The translations under genes were made by a program, and so were the position numbers. Positions 1 through 6,231 of a DNA stretch of 7,934 nt are shown here, in pieces. Within the stretch, counting starts at the first letter, position 1. Every line of letters starts with the position of its first letter. The stretch comes from Bacteroidota bacterium (GTDB taxonomy: Bacteria; Bacteroidota; Bacteroidia; Bacteroidales; B18-G4): positions 1-7,934 of the forward strand of contig DAOVZP010000064.1 of assembly GCA_030635045.1 (NCBI GenBank). The letters are read 5' to 3'. Below the pieces are notes generated by a model. That model made no database searches. It was not told where the DNA came from and saw only the letters and a list, made by a program, of their open reading frames with translations.

Positions 1-692
1 AGAAGCTTAAGCCTTTTACGATGGCTCAGCTTACTGTATTTCTTGCCGGCCACGCCTCCGCCACCGGCAAGGCTCAGCACATTATAGTTTACTTTCATGC
101 CAACCGCTGCACAGCGGTCCATGTATTCTTTGCGCTCTTTAAGCGTTTTGCCTTCGATAGTCTGATAAGGCGACATCATATTGAAGCCCTTTACCACCTC
201 CTCCTCTGCCAGGCCGGGCTGTACAGGAGAGTAATTATAAAACCCGAAGGGGATGAATGGCAGTCCTTCAACGATCAAGCCACCGCTTACACGGTCTATC
301 TTCACTGCATTATACCGGTCTTCGAGGATGACTACCTGAACTTTATCTGCATAGACCCACTTCCCATTTTCATTATAGGAAACCGTTACCTCATTGCTTC
401 CTGCATGAAAGCCGGCACGGGGAAAGTCGAAAATATTGATCTGCCCCGCTGTGACTAACGCTCTTTTGAGTAAATGTTCATATTCAAAGACGATATCAAC
501 CGTGGTGGTCAATTCCGATTTTGAAGCAGGTATCCACACTGCTACCTCCACCGACTCCTCAGTGGTATAATAATCGTAGCGGCTTACCGCTTTGTAAACA
601 TCCCTCGACAGCAGATCAGCTGAACATGCAACAAACAATATGAGCAGGATCAGGGAGGAGAGAAAATATTTTAAAGATATTGATCGTTTCAT
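1..692 (-). CDS. Putative glycoside-hydrolase-like lipoprotein, N-terminal 230 residues (runs off the left edge)
   Basis: The frame reads from ATG at 692-690 to the window edge without a stop, so the C-terminal part is missing. Residues 1-22 form a lipoprotein signal (charged MKRS, hydrophobic LSSLILLILFVA) with a probable lipidated cysteine C23 in the context FVAC-SAD, so an envelope lipoprotein is expected. Residues about 45-125 are beta-rich and look like a sandwich domain. At 138-152 comes GLIVEGLPFIPFGFY, the type of strand that opens the TIM barrel in GH2/clan-A-like hydrolases ('own-name, place-to-stand' G-x-P-F-x-P-x-G). Residues 163-210 continue as a barrel start, with EEEVVKGFNMMSPY followed by a helix with ERKEYMDRCAAVGMKV. 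The catalytic residues would lie beyond the edge, so neither family nor substrate can be fixed. It starts 7 nt after the stop of the upstream peptidase gene, so the two are probably co-transcribed. The lipoprotein call is firm; the hydrolase call is moderate and comes from pattern recognition. Confidence 0.72.
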   Translation of the reverse strand, partial: MKRSISLKYFLSSLILLILFVACSADLLSRDVYKAVSRYDYYTTEESVEVAVWIPASKSELTTTVDIVFEYEHLLKRALVTAGQINIFDFPRAGFHAGSNEVTVSYNENGKWVYADKVQVVILEDRYNAVKIDRVSGGLIVEGLPFIPFGFYNYSPVQPGLAEEEVVKGFNMMSPYQTIEGKTLKERKEYMDRCAAVGMKVNYNVLSLAGGGGVAGKKYSKLSHRKRLKL

Positions 693-699
693 TTTTTAA

Positions 700-2007
700 T
701 TACCAGTTAATTTCACAATCGAGCCATTCGCCCAGGGCATTAAGCACTTTCTGTCGCTGATCTTCCGGCAGGTTCCGGATGCGTGTTCCGTGGCTGCCTT
801 CAGGCTTTACCACTTTGAAAGAATTGGTCTTTCCGGTGATCTGCACACCCGGTGCCGACCACGGATCCCATTCTCCGTATATGAAGATCATATTATCGCC
901 ATGATGCCGCACAAAATTATCAACTTTCTCCATAGGTTTGGGGTCATAAATGCAATTTACACCTTCCGGGCAGGTAAAATCGAAGGTCTGATAGTCGAGA
1001 TGCTCCACACAAGTCCCAAATTCGCTGTGGTCATAGCCGTAAAACCCAATTTCAGTCAGCGACTGGTAAAAGAAAGGCTGCAGCCCGGCGATGCCTTCAT
1101 CAGACACCCAGCTGAGCCCTGCAACATTGTTAAGGTGGTTGATGGCCTCTTCAGGGCTTACAGTGTCTGTCGGGATGGTCTCGCAGTCTGTATTGCCCCA
1201 CTGCCAGAAGGCAAATGAATACTCAAGCACTGTTAGTTCATAGCCGGCTGTATCGCCCAATGAAAAATGGTATCCATCCTCATCGATCCTTTTCTTAAAT
1301 GCCGGGAAGTACCTGTCCTTATTGCATAAAAGCATTTCCTGGAAATCATGAATCCTTTGCCGGCATTCATCGCTGCCTACCTGGTCCAGGAATTCATAGC
1401 AGCGCCTCTCTTCGATAGAAAAGTTCAGCGGGCATACGTAGCCGACCGTGGCATCGACATCATCGGGAAAATAAGCCCTGTGATATAAGGCGGTTTGCCC
1501 GCCCTTGCTGATGCCGGTGTTTACCCATTTGCCTGTAAAATATGGTTTCAGCAACTCCACCACCTTATGATGGTCGGTGGCTGCCTGCTCGACGGTCAGG
1601 TATTGCCATTCAAGGGAACCGGGGGAGGATGGCCCAAAATAGCGATGTTCAACAAGGATCTCGTTGGCACCAAGGTACATGTCGAGCTCATTAATATACT
1701 GGGGATAGGCACCATGCCCGCCATAATAGCCTTCAGTTGTTAAGACCACCGGGGCATCTTTATCACGGTGCATCACGTAAACCCGTTGGGTAAAGGTCCC
1801 TTTGGAAGGATCCTTATGATCGATGGCCTGTGGAACGAGTAATAAATACTTTTCAGAATAGGGTTCCCCGCAGATCAGTTCTTCGATCTCCAGGCCGGGG
1901 ATGGCCGACAGGTATTTTTTCAGGGGAGGGATGGTATCCTGTGCAATAAGGCTGACAGAGAACAAGAAGATGAAAGATATCAAGAGGAATTGAAACGGTC
2001 TGCTCAT
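700..2007 (-). CDS. Exported serine peptidase, S37 (PS-10)-type, alpha/beta-hydrolase fold
   Basis: 435 residues. Residues 1-22 are a signal peptide (hydrophobic FQFLLISFIFLFSVSLIA, likely cut before or after Q23), so the enzyme acts outside the cytoplasm. The fold is an S28/S37-like alpha/beta hydrolase: EHRYFG at 120-125, the nucleophile elbow GISKGG at 165-170 with Ser167, GEWDPWSA at 378-385 giving Asp381, and GSHGTR at 404-409 giving His406. Together these form an intact Ser-Asp-His triad in the right order. Secreted family relatives remove short peptides from protein N-termini, often with proline preference; specificity here is not determined. The mature protein has ten cysteines (46, 192, 203, 215, 228, 275, 333, 346, 352, 431), which suggests a disulfide-stabilised extracytoplasmic protein. 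Its stop lies 7 nt before the lipoprotein start, implying one transcript. Upstream lies a 221-nt gap with hairpin repeats. Peptidase superfamily is confident; S37 versus S28 is somewhat less so. Confidence 0.87.
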   Translation of the reverse strand: MSRPFQFLLISFIFLFSVSLIAQDTIPPLKKYLSAIPGLEIEELICGEPYSEKYLLLVPQAIDHKDPSKGTFTQRVYVMHRDKDAPVVLTTEGYYGGHGAYPQYINELDMYLGANEILVEHRYFGPSSPGSLEWQYLTVEQAATDHHKVVELLKPYFTGKWVNTGISKGGQTALYHRAYFPDDVDATVGYVCPLNFSIEERRCYEFLDQVGSDECRQRIHDFQEMLLCNKDRYFPAFKKRIDEDGYHFSLGDTAGYELTVLEYSFAFWQWGNTDCETIPTDTVSPEEAINHLNNVAGLSWVSDEGIAGLQPFFYQSLTEIGFYGYDHSEFGTCVEHLDYQTFDFTCPEGVNCIYDPKPMEKVDNFVRHHGDNMIFIYGEWDPWSAPGVQITGKTNSFKVVKPEGSHGTRIRNLPEDQRQKVLNALGEWLDCEINW

Positions 2008-2059
2008 GTGTAATTATTTTGGTCAGTTTCGGACAGATTACAATGATAGTAATTTTTGA

Positions 2060-2226
2060 TCAACCGCTACGCGGTAGGGGCTAAAATATCATGTCGTCGG
2101 CTACAAGTGAAGAACCGCTACGCGGTTCGGCCTCAGTAAGTATTCCAGGGTACAAATCGGGAACCGCTACGCGGTTCGGCTTTAGTAAGTATTCCAGCGT
2201 ACAAGTTAAGAGCCGCTACGCGGTTT
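2060..2226. repeat. Four tandem ~50-bp units, each with an ACCGC-TAC-GCGGT hairpin
   Basis: The gap between the peptidase and dehydratase genes contains four copies of CCGCTACGCGG, each able to form a short stem with a TAC loop. Centres are at about 2069, 2120, 2169 and 2218, giving spacings of 51, 49 and 49 bp. Copies 2 and 3 (2112-2128 and 2161-2177) are the identical 17-mer GAACCGCTACGCGGTTC with 7-bp arms. Copies 1 and 4 are degraded at the flanks. Sequence between hairpins also repeats: CAGTAAGTATTCCAGG and TAGTAAGTATTCCAGC follow copies 2 and 3, and both are followed by GTACAA. The whole ~49-bp unit is therefore duplicated, not only the hairpin. The last copy sits directly after the dehydratase stop codon. 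Possible roles are 3'-end stabilisation or termination of the upstream transcript, or a REP-like mobile repeat. No T-tract follows the hairpins, so a standard intrinsic terminator is not supported. Confidence 0.88.
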
Positions 2227-2228
2227 GG

Positions 2229-3248
2229 CTAGCGCAAAATGAAGCCCTCTACTAAAGGATCCTCCGGATCGAACCAAAACTCGTTTTTACCTGTGAAGAA
2301 TGCCGTACCCGTCACCTCCGGTATGACAGCATCATGAGACCCGTATTTCAAGATCTCTTTTACCTCTACATCCATGGTGGTGCCGAGGATACTTTCTATG
2401 CTAAGCTTTTCGCCAATCTTCAGCTCTCCTTTTGCATGGTGCAGTGCAGCCCTGGCGCTTACGCCTGTACCTGTTGCCGAACGGTCGACTTCGCCATCGG
2501 CAAAGATGCATACATTCCTGCTGTGATGGGATGGATCCAGTGCTTTGCCCGTGAATATCGTTCCATAGAGAAAGCTCAGGTCATCCTCAAAAGGGTGCTT
2601 AATTTCAAAGCGATCCATCACGGCATGCTTGACCTTCCTGCCTGCATCAATAAGCTGATAATAGTTGGATTCATCGAGTTTTAACCCCAGGGGTCCCGCC
2701 TCGCAAATGGCATAAAAAGCTCCTCCGTAGGCCACATCAAATTTAACTCTTCCCAGTCCTTCCACTTCCACAAATTCATCCCTGTGTAAGATGAAGGAAG
2801 GCACATTCAGAAAAGAAACTTTCTTAACACTGTCACCTGAACGTAATGCCTTTGCAGTGATCAGGCCCGGCGGTGCATCGATCTTTAATACGGGCTCGTC
2901 ACCGTCTTTAGTGACAATACCGGATTCCAGCACATATTTCGTGAGTGCAATGATGGCATGGCCGCACATGGTGGAGTATCCTTCATTATGCAGGAAAAAG
3001 GTTCCGAAGTCACTGCCCTCATTTACCGCTTCAGTGATGACGGCACCATACATATCGGCATGTCCGCGGGGTTCCCACATGGTGCCTGTACGAATATGGT
3101 CGAAGTGGTCGCGGAAATATCGTCTCTTTTCGAGAATTGTGCTGCCGGGGATCTCCGGCAATCCATCCGTGAAGATCCTCAGCGGCTCCCCGCCCGTATG
3201 CATGTCGATGGTCGTTATCTTCGACCAGCCCGGCTTAATTCTGATCAT
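2229..3248 (-). CDS. trans-3-hydroxy-L-proline dehydratase (proline racemase superfamily)
   Basis: 339 residues, no signal peptide, cytoplasmic. Proline racemase family features are complete: DMHTGGEP at 15-22, MCGHA at 94-98 with catalytic Cys95, and DRSATGTGVSAR at 255-266. In proline racemase and 4-hydroxyproline 2-epimerase the second motif carries a catalytic cysteine (DRxPCGTG). Here it is Thr259, the Cys/Thr pair known from trans-3-hydroxy-L-proline dehydratases such as human L3HYPDH. The expected reaction is removal of water from trans-3-hydroxy-L-proline to give delta1-pyrroline-2-carboxylate, which a separate reductase turns into proline; no such reductase is in the window. Ala258 replaces the usual proline. 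The ATG (3248) lies inside the end of the upstream GH3-like gene (14-nt overlap, different frame), and this start gives the usual family length, so translational coupling is likely. Superfamily is near certain; dehydratase over epimerase is well supported by Thr259. Confidence 0.92.
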   Translation of the reverse strand: MIRIKPGWSKITTIDMHTGGEPLRIFTDGLPEIPGSTILEKRRYFRDHFDHIRTGTMWEPRGHADMYGAVITEAVNEGSDFGTFFLHNEGYSTMCGHAIIALTKYVLESGIVTKDGDEPVLKIDAPPGLITAKALRSGDSVKKVSFLNVPSFILHRDEFVEVEGLGRVKFDVAYGGAFYAICEAGPLGLKLDESNYYQLIDAGRKVKHAVMDRFEIKHPFEDDLSFLYGTIFTGKALDPSHHSRNVCIFADGEVDRSATGTGVSARAALHHAKGELKIGEKLSIESILGTTMDVEVKEILKYGSHDAVIPEVTGTAFFTGKNEFWFDPEDPLVEGFILR

Positions 3249-4806
3249 AATACTGATCTATGTTTTCCTGCCTGAGTTCAATGGTTTTTATCAGCTTTAT
3301 ATCTTCCGCAGAGGTTCCGATCAGGATCCTGTATTTGCCCGGATCGATAGTCCGGCTGCTGCTTTCAATATCATAGTATTCAAATGAGCTGTAGGGTACC
3401 GATATGGCTACAGTTTTCTTCTGCCCAGGAAAGAGAGTAACCATTTTAAAGGCTTTAAGTTCCTTTTCAGTTTCCCATGCATCGCTTTCAGGATTCCGGA
3501 CATAAAGCTGCAGGGTTTCTGTGCCTGCCCTGTCACCCACATTGCGGATCTCTACGGTGGCTGTCCACCCGCTGCCGTCACGGCTTCGATTCATCATCAG
3601 CTTGCCAATACCGAAAGTGGTATATGACAGGCCATGGCCAAAAGGAAAGCGTGAATCAAAATTCTGGTTTTCATTCATAGCCCAGATAAAAGGCAGTTTT
3701 CCATCCGGGTTAATCTGTCCGAACAACACTTCTGCGATCGCAGTACCGCTCTCCTGTTTCGGTGTCCATGCCTGGATGATGGATGGGATGTCGAAGGCCC
3801 AGTCTTCGATATCCACAGCAGAAACCGTTTGTAAAACAACAATGGTATTCGGATTGGCTTCGTATACCGCCCTGATCAATCGTGATTGATTTGGAATGTT
3901 GCAGTATTGCCTGACATTACCTTCGCTGACGGGCTGCCCGATAAAAACGATGGCCACGTCGGCTCTCTTTGCTTTCTCAACCGCACCGGCTATCATAAGA
4001 TCCATCAGATAATCGAATCCGAACCTGATCATTGCCGGCCCTCCATCAGAGAAATAATCGATCCGGAGGTTATACGACATACCTTTTTCGATGTTCAGCC
4101 AGGCTGAATCCATCCGGTAGGGGCCCGGCTCCCATGCATCGATGATGAGCTTACCATCGAGGTACAGCCTGCAACCGTCGTTATGGATCAGCTTTACCTT
4201 TACCGGGCCATGTTGAGGGATGAGTGTCGCATCCCATTGAACAGAAAAAGCTGTTGAATCTATTTCCGGACAGGGAACGTTTGTGCCCCAGTTGAAATCA
4301 ATTTGCTTATCCGTTGCAAATTTTGCCGGAGTGCCGGAAGCCTTCAGGTTATTATAGTACTTTGCAGAAAACCCATTGACACCCTGCCCGATGTAAACAA
4401 TAGAAGTGTCGAGAGGTGCAACATCGTTTCTCATGTTAACTCCTGTCGATGTATACAGGAAAATATTATCGCTGACAAAGCTTACAACTCCCTCATAAGG
4501 AGAAATGGCAGAATTAAAATCCATTTTTAAAACTCCACTCGCTCCGGCACCGGGATAAAAAAGTGTCGGGCCTATCAGGGCAATGGAGTTGACCTGAGCT
4601 GTATCGAGGGGAAGAAAGCCCCCGTGGTTTTTTAACAGTACAAGTTCTCCGGTAGCATCCATGAACTCAAATACAGTTTCATCGGTTACAGCTGTAAATA
4701 TACCATCATTAGTATCATTGGGTTGCAAGCCGATATCCTGTGAATGGAGCAGGCATGAAAATAAGAGTAAGAATACAGGGATGCAATGCGCAAAAAGTTT
4801 CATCAT
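3235..4806 (-). CDS. Exported GH3-like protein with PA14 insert, lacking the catalytic TIM barrel
   Basis: 523 residues. Residues 1-23 form a signal peptide (hydrophobic IPVFLLLFSCLL, then HSQ|D). The mature protein starts almost directly in the GH3 C-terminal alpha/beta domain: GELVLLKNHGGFLPLD at 53-68 and SIALIGP at 74-80. A PA14 domain follows at about 143-265 (FSAKYYNNL, HNDGCRLYLDGKLIIDAW). The alpha/beta domain then resumes (RADVAIVFIG at 281-290, INPDGKLPF at 365-373, FPFGHGLSYTTF at 387-398), and a fibronectin-III-like domain lies at about 415-500. GH3 beta-glucosidases usually have some 300 further N-terminal residues forming the barrel that supplies the nucleophile Asp; these are absent. 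The SEG motif, often near the acid/base Glu, remains at 294-296, but the usual following DR is VR. The intact signal peptide argues for a real domain loss rather than a frameshift. It may bind glycan or act with a partner; catalysis is doubtful. The gene overlaps the dehydratase by 14 nt. Confidence 0.88.
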   Translation of the reverse strand: MMKLFAHCIPVFLLLFSCLLHSQDIGLQPNDTNDGIFTAVTDETVFEFMDATGELVLLKNHGGFLPLDTAQVNSIALIGPTLFYPGAGASGVLKMDFNSAISPYEGVVSFVSDNIFLYTSTGVNMRNDVAPLDTSIVYIGQGVNGFSAKYYNNLKASGTPAKFATDKQIDFNWGTNVPCPEIDSTAFSVQWDATLIPQHGPVKVKLIHNDGCRLYLDGKLIIDAWEPGPYRMDSAWLNIEKGMSYNLRIDYFSDGGPAMIRFGFDYLMDLMIAGAVEKAKRADVAIVFIGQPVSEGNVRQYCNIPNQSRLIRAVYEANPNTIVVLQTVSAVDIEDWAFDIPSIIQAWTPKQESGTAIAEVLFGQINPDGKLPFIWAMNENQNFDSRFPFGHGLSYTTFGIGKLMMNRSRDGSGWTATVEIRNVGDRAGTETLQLYVRNPESDAWETEKELKAFKMVTLFPGQKKTVAISVPYSSFEYYDIESSSRTIDPGKYRILIGTSAEDIKLIKTIELRQENIDQYYDQN

Positions 4807-4880
4807 ATCGTATTTACTGATCCGGGCGTTGTTAAAACGTATTTTCCGCCATAAAATTACAGTTTTTGTGTGAGAGAAAG

Positions 4881-4913
4881 AAAGGAAGTATTTTCAGGAT
4901 CAGCACTTCCTTT
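4881..4913 (-). terminator. Candidate hairpin across the permease stop codon
   Basis: AAAGGAAGT (4881-4889) is the exact inverse complement of ACTTCCTTT (4905-4913), giving a 9-bp stem with a 15-nt loop that includes the permease TGA stop at 4900-4902. Read on the minus strand, the stem is followed by CTTTCTCTC, which is pyrimidine-rich but not a clean T-run. This could be a weak terminator or attenuator between the permease and the GH3-like gene. The 93-nt gap (4807-4899) otherwise shows only a weak -7-like box on the minus strand (TACGTTTT, 4841-4834) without a good -33 TTTG, so I do not call a promoter there. Confidence 0.35.
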
Positions 4914-5793
4914 TCCTGAGCGAACAATATTGGGCTACCAATATGCCAAGCAACATGAGTCCGCAACCCAGTATCTCCCGATTCCCCAGCTGTTCATTGA
5001 GTACCAGCCAACCCCCAAAAGCCGCGAAGACGGCCTCCAGGCTGAGTATGATCGCTGCGTGGGCCGGAGGTGCTTTCTTCTGGGCGATCACCTGCAATGT
5101 ATAGGCTATTCCAACAGATAAAATGCCCCCGTAGAGAATGGGAATTGTTGCCTGAATGATCCCTTCGAGGGTAATTGTTTCCACGGCCAGTGCCACAATG
5201 ATGCTCAGCACCGAACACACCAGGTACTGTATCAAAGCCAGTTTGAGGGCATTCACTTTTGGTGACATCACCCCGATGATCACCACATGTGCAGCCCAGA
5301 ATACGGCTCCGAACAGGACCAGCATGTCACCGAATACAAGGGTAAAGCTTTCTGTGACACTCAGGAAATATAAACCAAGCACAGCAAGTAAAGCAGCAAT
5401 CCACACCGTGAAGTGTGGGAATTGCTTCCGAAATAATCCCAAAATAGGGACGAACACAACATAAAGGCCGGTGATAAATCCGGCATTTCCGGCGGTGGTG
5501 TATACCAGGCCGTATTGCTGCAGTGTGGCTCCTCCAAAGACAGACAGGCCGAGGATCATTCCGCCATAAAATAAATATTTGCTGCCAGCTGTTGGCTGCT
5601 GGCTGGTTGGCTGCTTAGTTTTTGATAAGAATATGAATGGGAGGATAACCATCGCCCCCAGGGCAAAGCGGATGCCGTTGAAGATGAATGGCCCGACATA
5701 GTCCATGCCCATGCGTTGGAAAACGAATGCCAGGCCCCAGATCAATGAGGTAAGCAGAAGTAAGCTATCTGATTTGACGGTAGAATGCCTCAT
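4900..5793 (-). CDS. EamA/DMT-superfamily permease, ten transmembrane helices
   Basis: 297 residues, the usual length for a two-EamA-repeat transporter of the drug/metabolite superfamily (RhaT/YdcZ-like class). Hydrophobic segments alternate with short loops throughout. The first repeat covers about 8-145 and begins LLLLTSLIWGLAFVFQRMGM, the typical opening. The second covers about 153-289 and begins GDMLVLFGAVFWAAHVVIIG. Its typical end (SLEAVFAAFGGWLVLNEQ at 251-268) shows the conserved P/L-E-x-V-F-A helix followed by a polar turn and a final helix. A short polar linker KTKQPTSQQPTAG at 58-70 lies between helices 2 and 3 and is encoded by partly repetitive DNA. The C-terminus is basic (RKRKC), fitting the positive-inside rule. 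DMT members export amino acids, nucleosides or drugs, and substrate cannot be read from sequence. It is the first gene of the minus-strand block and lies 93 nt upstream of the GH3-like gene, possibly separated from it by a weak hairpin. Confidence 0.93.
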   Translation of the reverse strand: MRHSTVKSDSLLLLTSLIWGLAFVFQRMGMDYVGPFIFNGIRFALGAMVILPFIFLSKTKQPTSQQPTAGSKYLFYGGMILGLSVFGGATLQQYGLVYTTAGNAGFITGLYVVFVPILGLFRKQFPHFTVWIAALLAVLGLYFLSVTESFTLVFGDMLVLFGAVFWAAHVVIIGVMSPKVNALKLALIQYLVCSVLSIIVALAVETITLEGIIQATIPILYGGILSVGIAYTLQVIAQKKAPPAHAAIILSLEAVFAAFGGWLVLNEQLGNREILGCGLMLLGILVAQYCSLRKRKC

Positions 5794-5818
5794 TGGTTAA
5801 ACTTCAAAATTCAAAAAA

Positions 5819-5851
5819 CAAATTTCAAACAAATTTCAAACAAATATCAAA
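5819..5851. repeat. Three 11-bp tandem repeats (CAAATTTCAAA) in an AT-rich leader
   Basis: CAAATTTCAAA occurs at 5819-5829 and 5830-5840, and as CAAATATCAAA at 5841-5851, head to tail with no gaps. Related fragments (TTCAAAATTCAAAA before, ATTCAAATTC after) extend the simple-sequence character over about 5801-5878. The 11-bp period is close to one helical turn, so it may bend the DNA or bind a phased regulator. It may equally be slippage-prone sequence with no function. Confidence 0.75.
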
Positions 5852-5872
5852 ATTCAAATTCTAAAAACCAAA
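5841..5872 (-). promoter_or_regulatory. Possible Bacteroidota-type promoter for the permease gene
   Basis: On the minus strand a TTTG (5872-5869) is followed after 20 nt by GATATTTG (5848-5841). This fits the Bacteroidota primary-sigma pattern TTTG-N19-21-TAnnTTTG with one mismatch in the -7 box. Transcription would start near 5835, leaving a leader of about 40 nt before the ATG at 5793. The region is rich in TTTG by simple repetition, so a chance match is quite possible. Confidence 0.27.
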
Positions 5873-5894
5873 CAAATGAGATATTTGGATGAGG

Positions 5895-6065
5895 TTGTCA
5901 TCCAGAGGAGAGAACGTAGTGAACGACGAAGGACCCGTATCTAGTTTCTCCGCCACAGATAGTGAGTTTTGCCTGCAGTTTTGCATTAAGCTGGCAAGAT
6001 GTTCTGCCAGCAGTGGTGCCATTTGATGGGGGTCCTTCTGTCGCTTCGCTCCATCAGGATGACAA
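5895..6065. repeat. Imperfect ~171-bp inverted-repeat element, MITE- or REP-like
   Basis: The outer ends are exact inverse complements: TTGTCATCC at 5895-5903 and GGATGACAA at 6057-6065. The arms continue imperfectly inward (left AGGAGAGAACGTAGTGAACG, right inverse complement TGATGGAGCGAAGCGACA) and end in a second exact match, GAAGGACCC (5928-5936) against GGGTCCTTC (6030-6038). Arms are about 42 and 36 nt and the centre about 93 nt. The centre holds its own hairpin, CTGGCA (5991-5996) with TGCCAG (6005-6010). There is no coding sequence and no clear target-site duplication in the flanks. Similar GTCATCC...GAAGGACC arms are, from memory, common dispersed repeats in environmental bacterial genomes. 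A non-autonomous mobile repeat is the likeliest reading; it may also act as a bidirectional structure between the divergent permease and saccharopine dehydrogenase genes. Confidence 0.7.
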
Positions 6066-6231
6066 TTTTTATTTACAGGCTGAGGTGTAAATTAGATATT
6101 AACAAGCTTGGCCTACGAATTTATAACACTTGCTATACCACATGGGATATTATTGTATTTTTATAGAAACTAATAGTTCCAGGGGGCATAGCTTAAGCCG
6201 TTATAAACAAATAATCCAAAAAGGGAAAAAT
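6066..6231 (+). other. Leader region of the saccharopine dehydrogenase gene
   Basis: This AT-rich stretch lies between the inverted-repeat element and the ATG at 6232 and must hold the promoter for the plus-strand genes. I see no convincing TTTG/TAnnTTTG pair, riboswitch or terminator. A frame open from 6130 adds 34 codons to the gene, but those residues (tyrosine-rich, then polar) resemble no part of the family, so it is treated as untranslated. A purine-rich AAAAAGGGAAAAAT precedes the ATG and may serve as a weak ribosome site. Confidence 0.5.

Noticed and set aside
103..118. Palindrome ACCGCTGCACAGCGGT resembling the 2060-2226 hairpins
   Set aside because: It lies inside the lipoprotein coding frame, differs in the loop and stands alone, so it is probably chance.
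21..458. Open plus-strand frame of 145 codons
   Set aside because: It is antisense to the lipoprotein gene, whose frame has a signal peptide and domain-like sequence; the plus-strand product resembles nothing.
2008..2062. Promoter for the peptidase gene (TATCATTG box)
   Set aside because: The only upstream TTG lies 12 nt away, too close for the Bacteroidota -33/-7 spacing.
2060..2226. CRISPR-like array of four repeats at ~50-bp spacing
   Set aside because: The repeat core is only 11-17 nt, the intervening sequences are related to each other rather than unique, and no cas gene is present.
2229..3248. Proline racemase or 4-hydroxyproline 2-epimerase
   Set aside because: Both need a second catalytic cysteine where this protein has Thr259.
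2791..3387. Open plus-strand frame of 198 codons
   Set aside because: It is antisense to the well-supported dehydratase and GH3-like genes and has no recognisable motifs. The same holds for the other long plus-strand frames between 790 and 5464 and the minus-strand frame 7723-7914.
4807..4899. Remnant of the missing GH3 barrel upstream of the GH3-like gene
   Set aside because: The gap is only 93 nt and shows no barrel-like coding sequence in any frame; the next gene is a permease.
6130..6231. Upstream start adding 34 residues to saccharopine dehydrogenase
   Set aside because: The Rossmann motif normally begins within the first few residues, as it does from ATG 6232 and in the downstream paralogue; the extra residues look unrelated.
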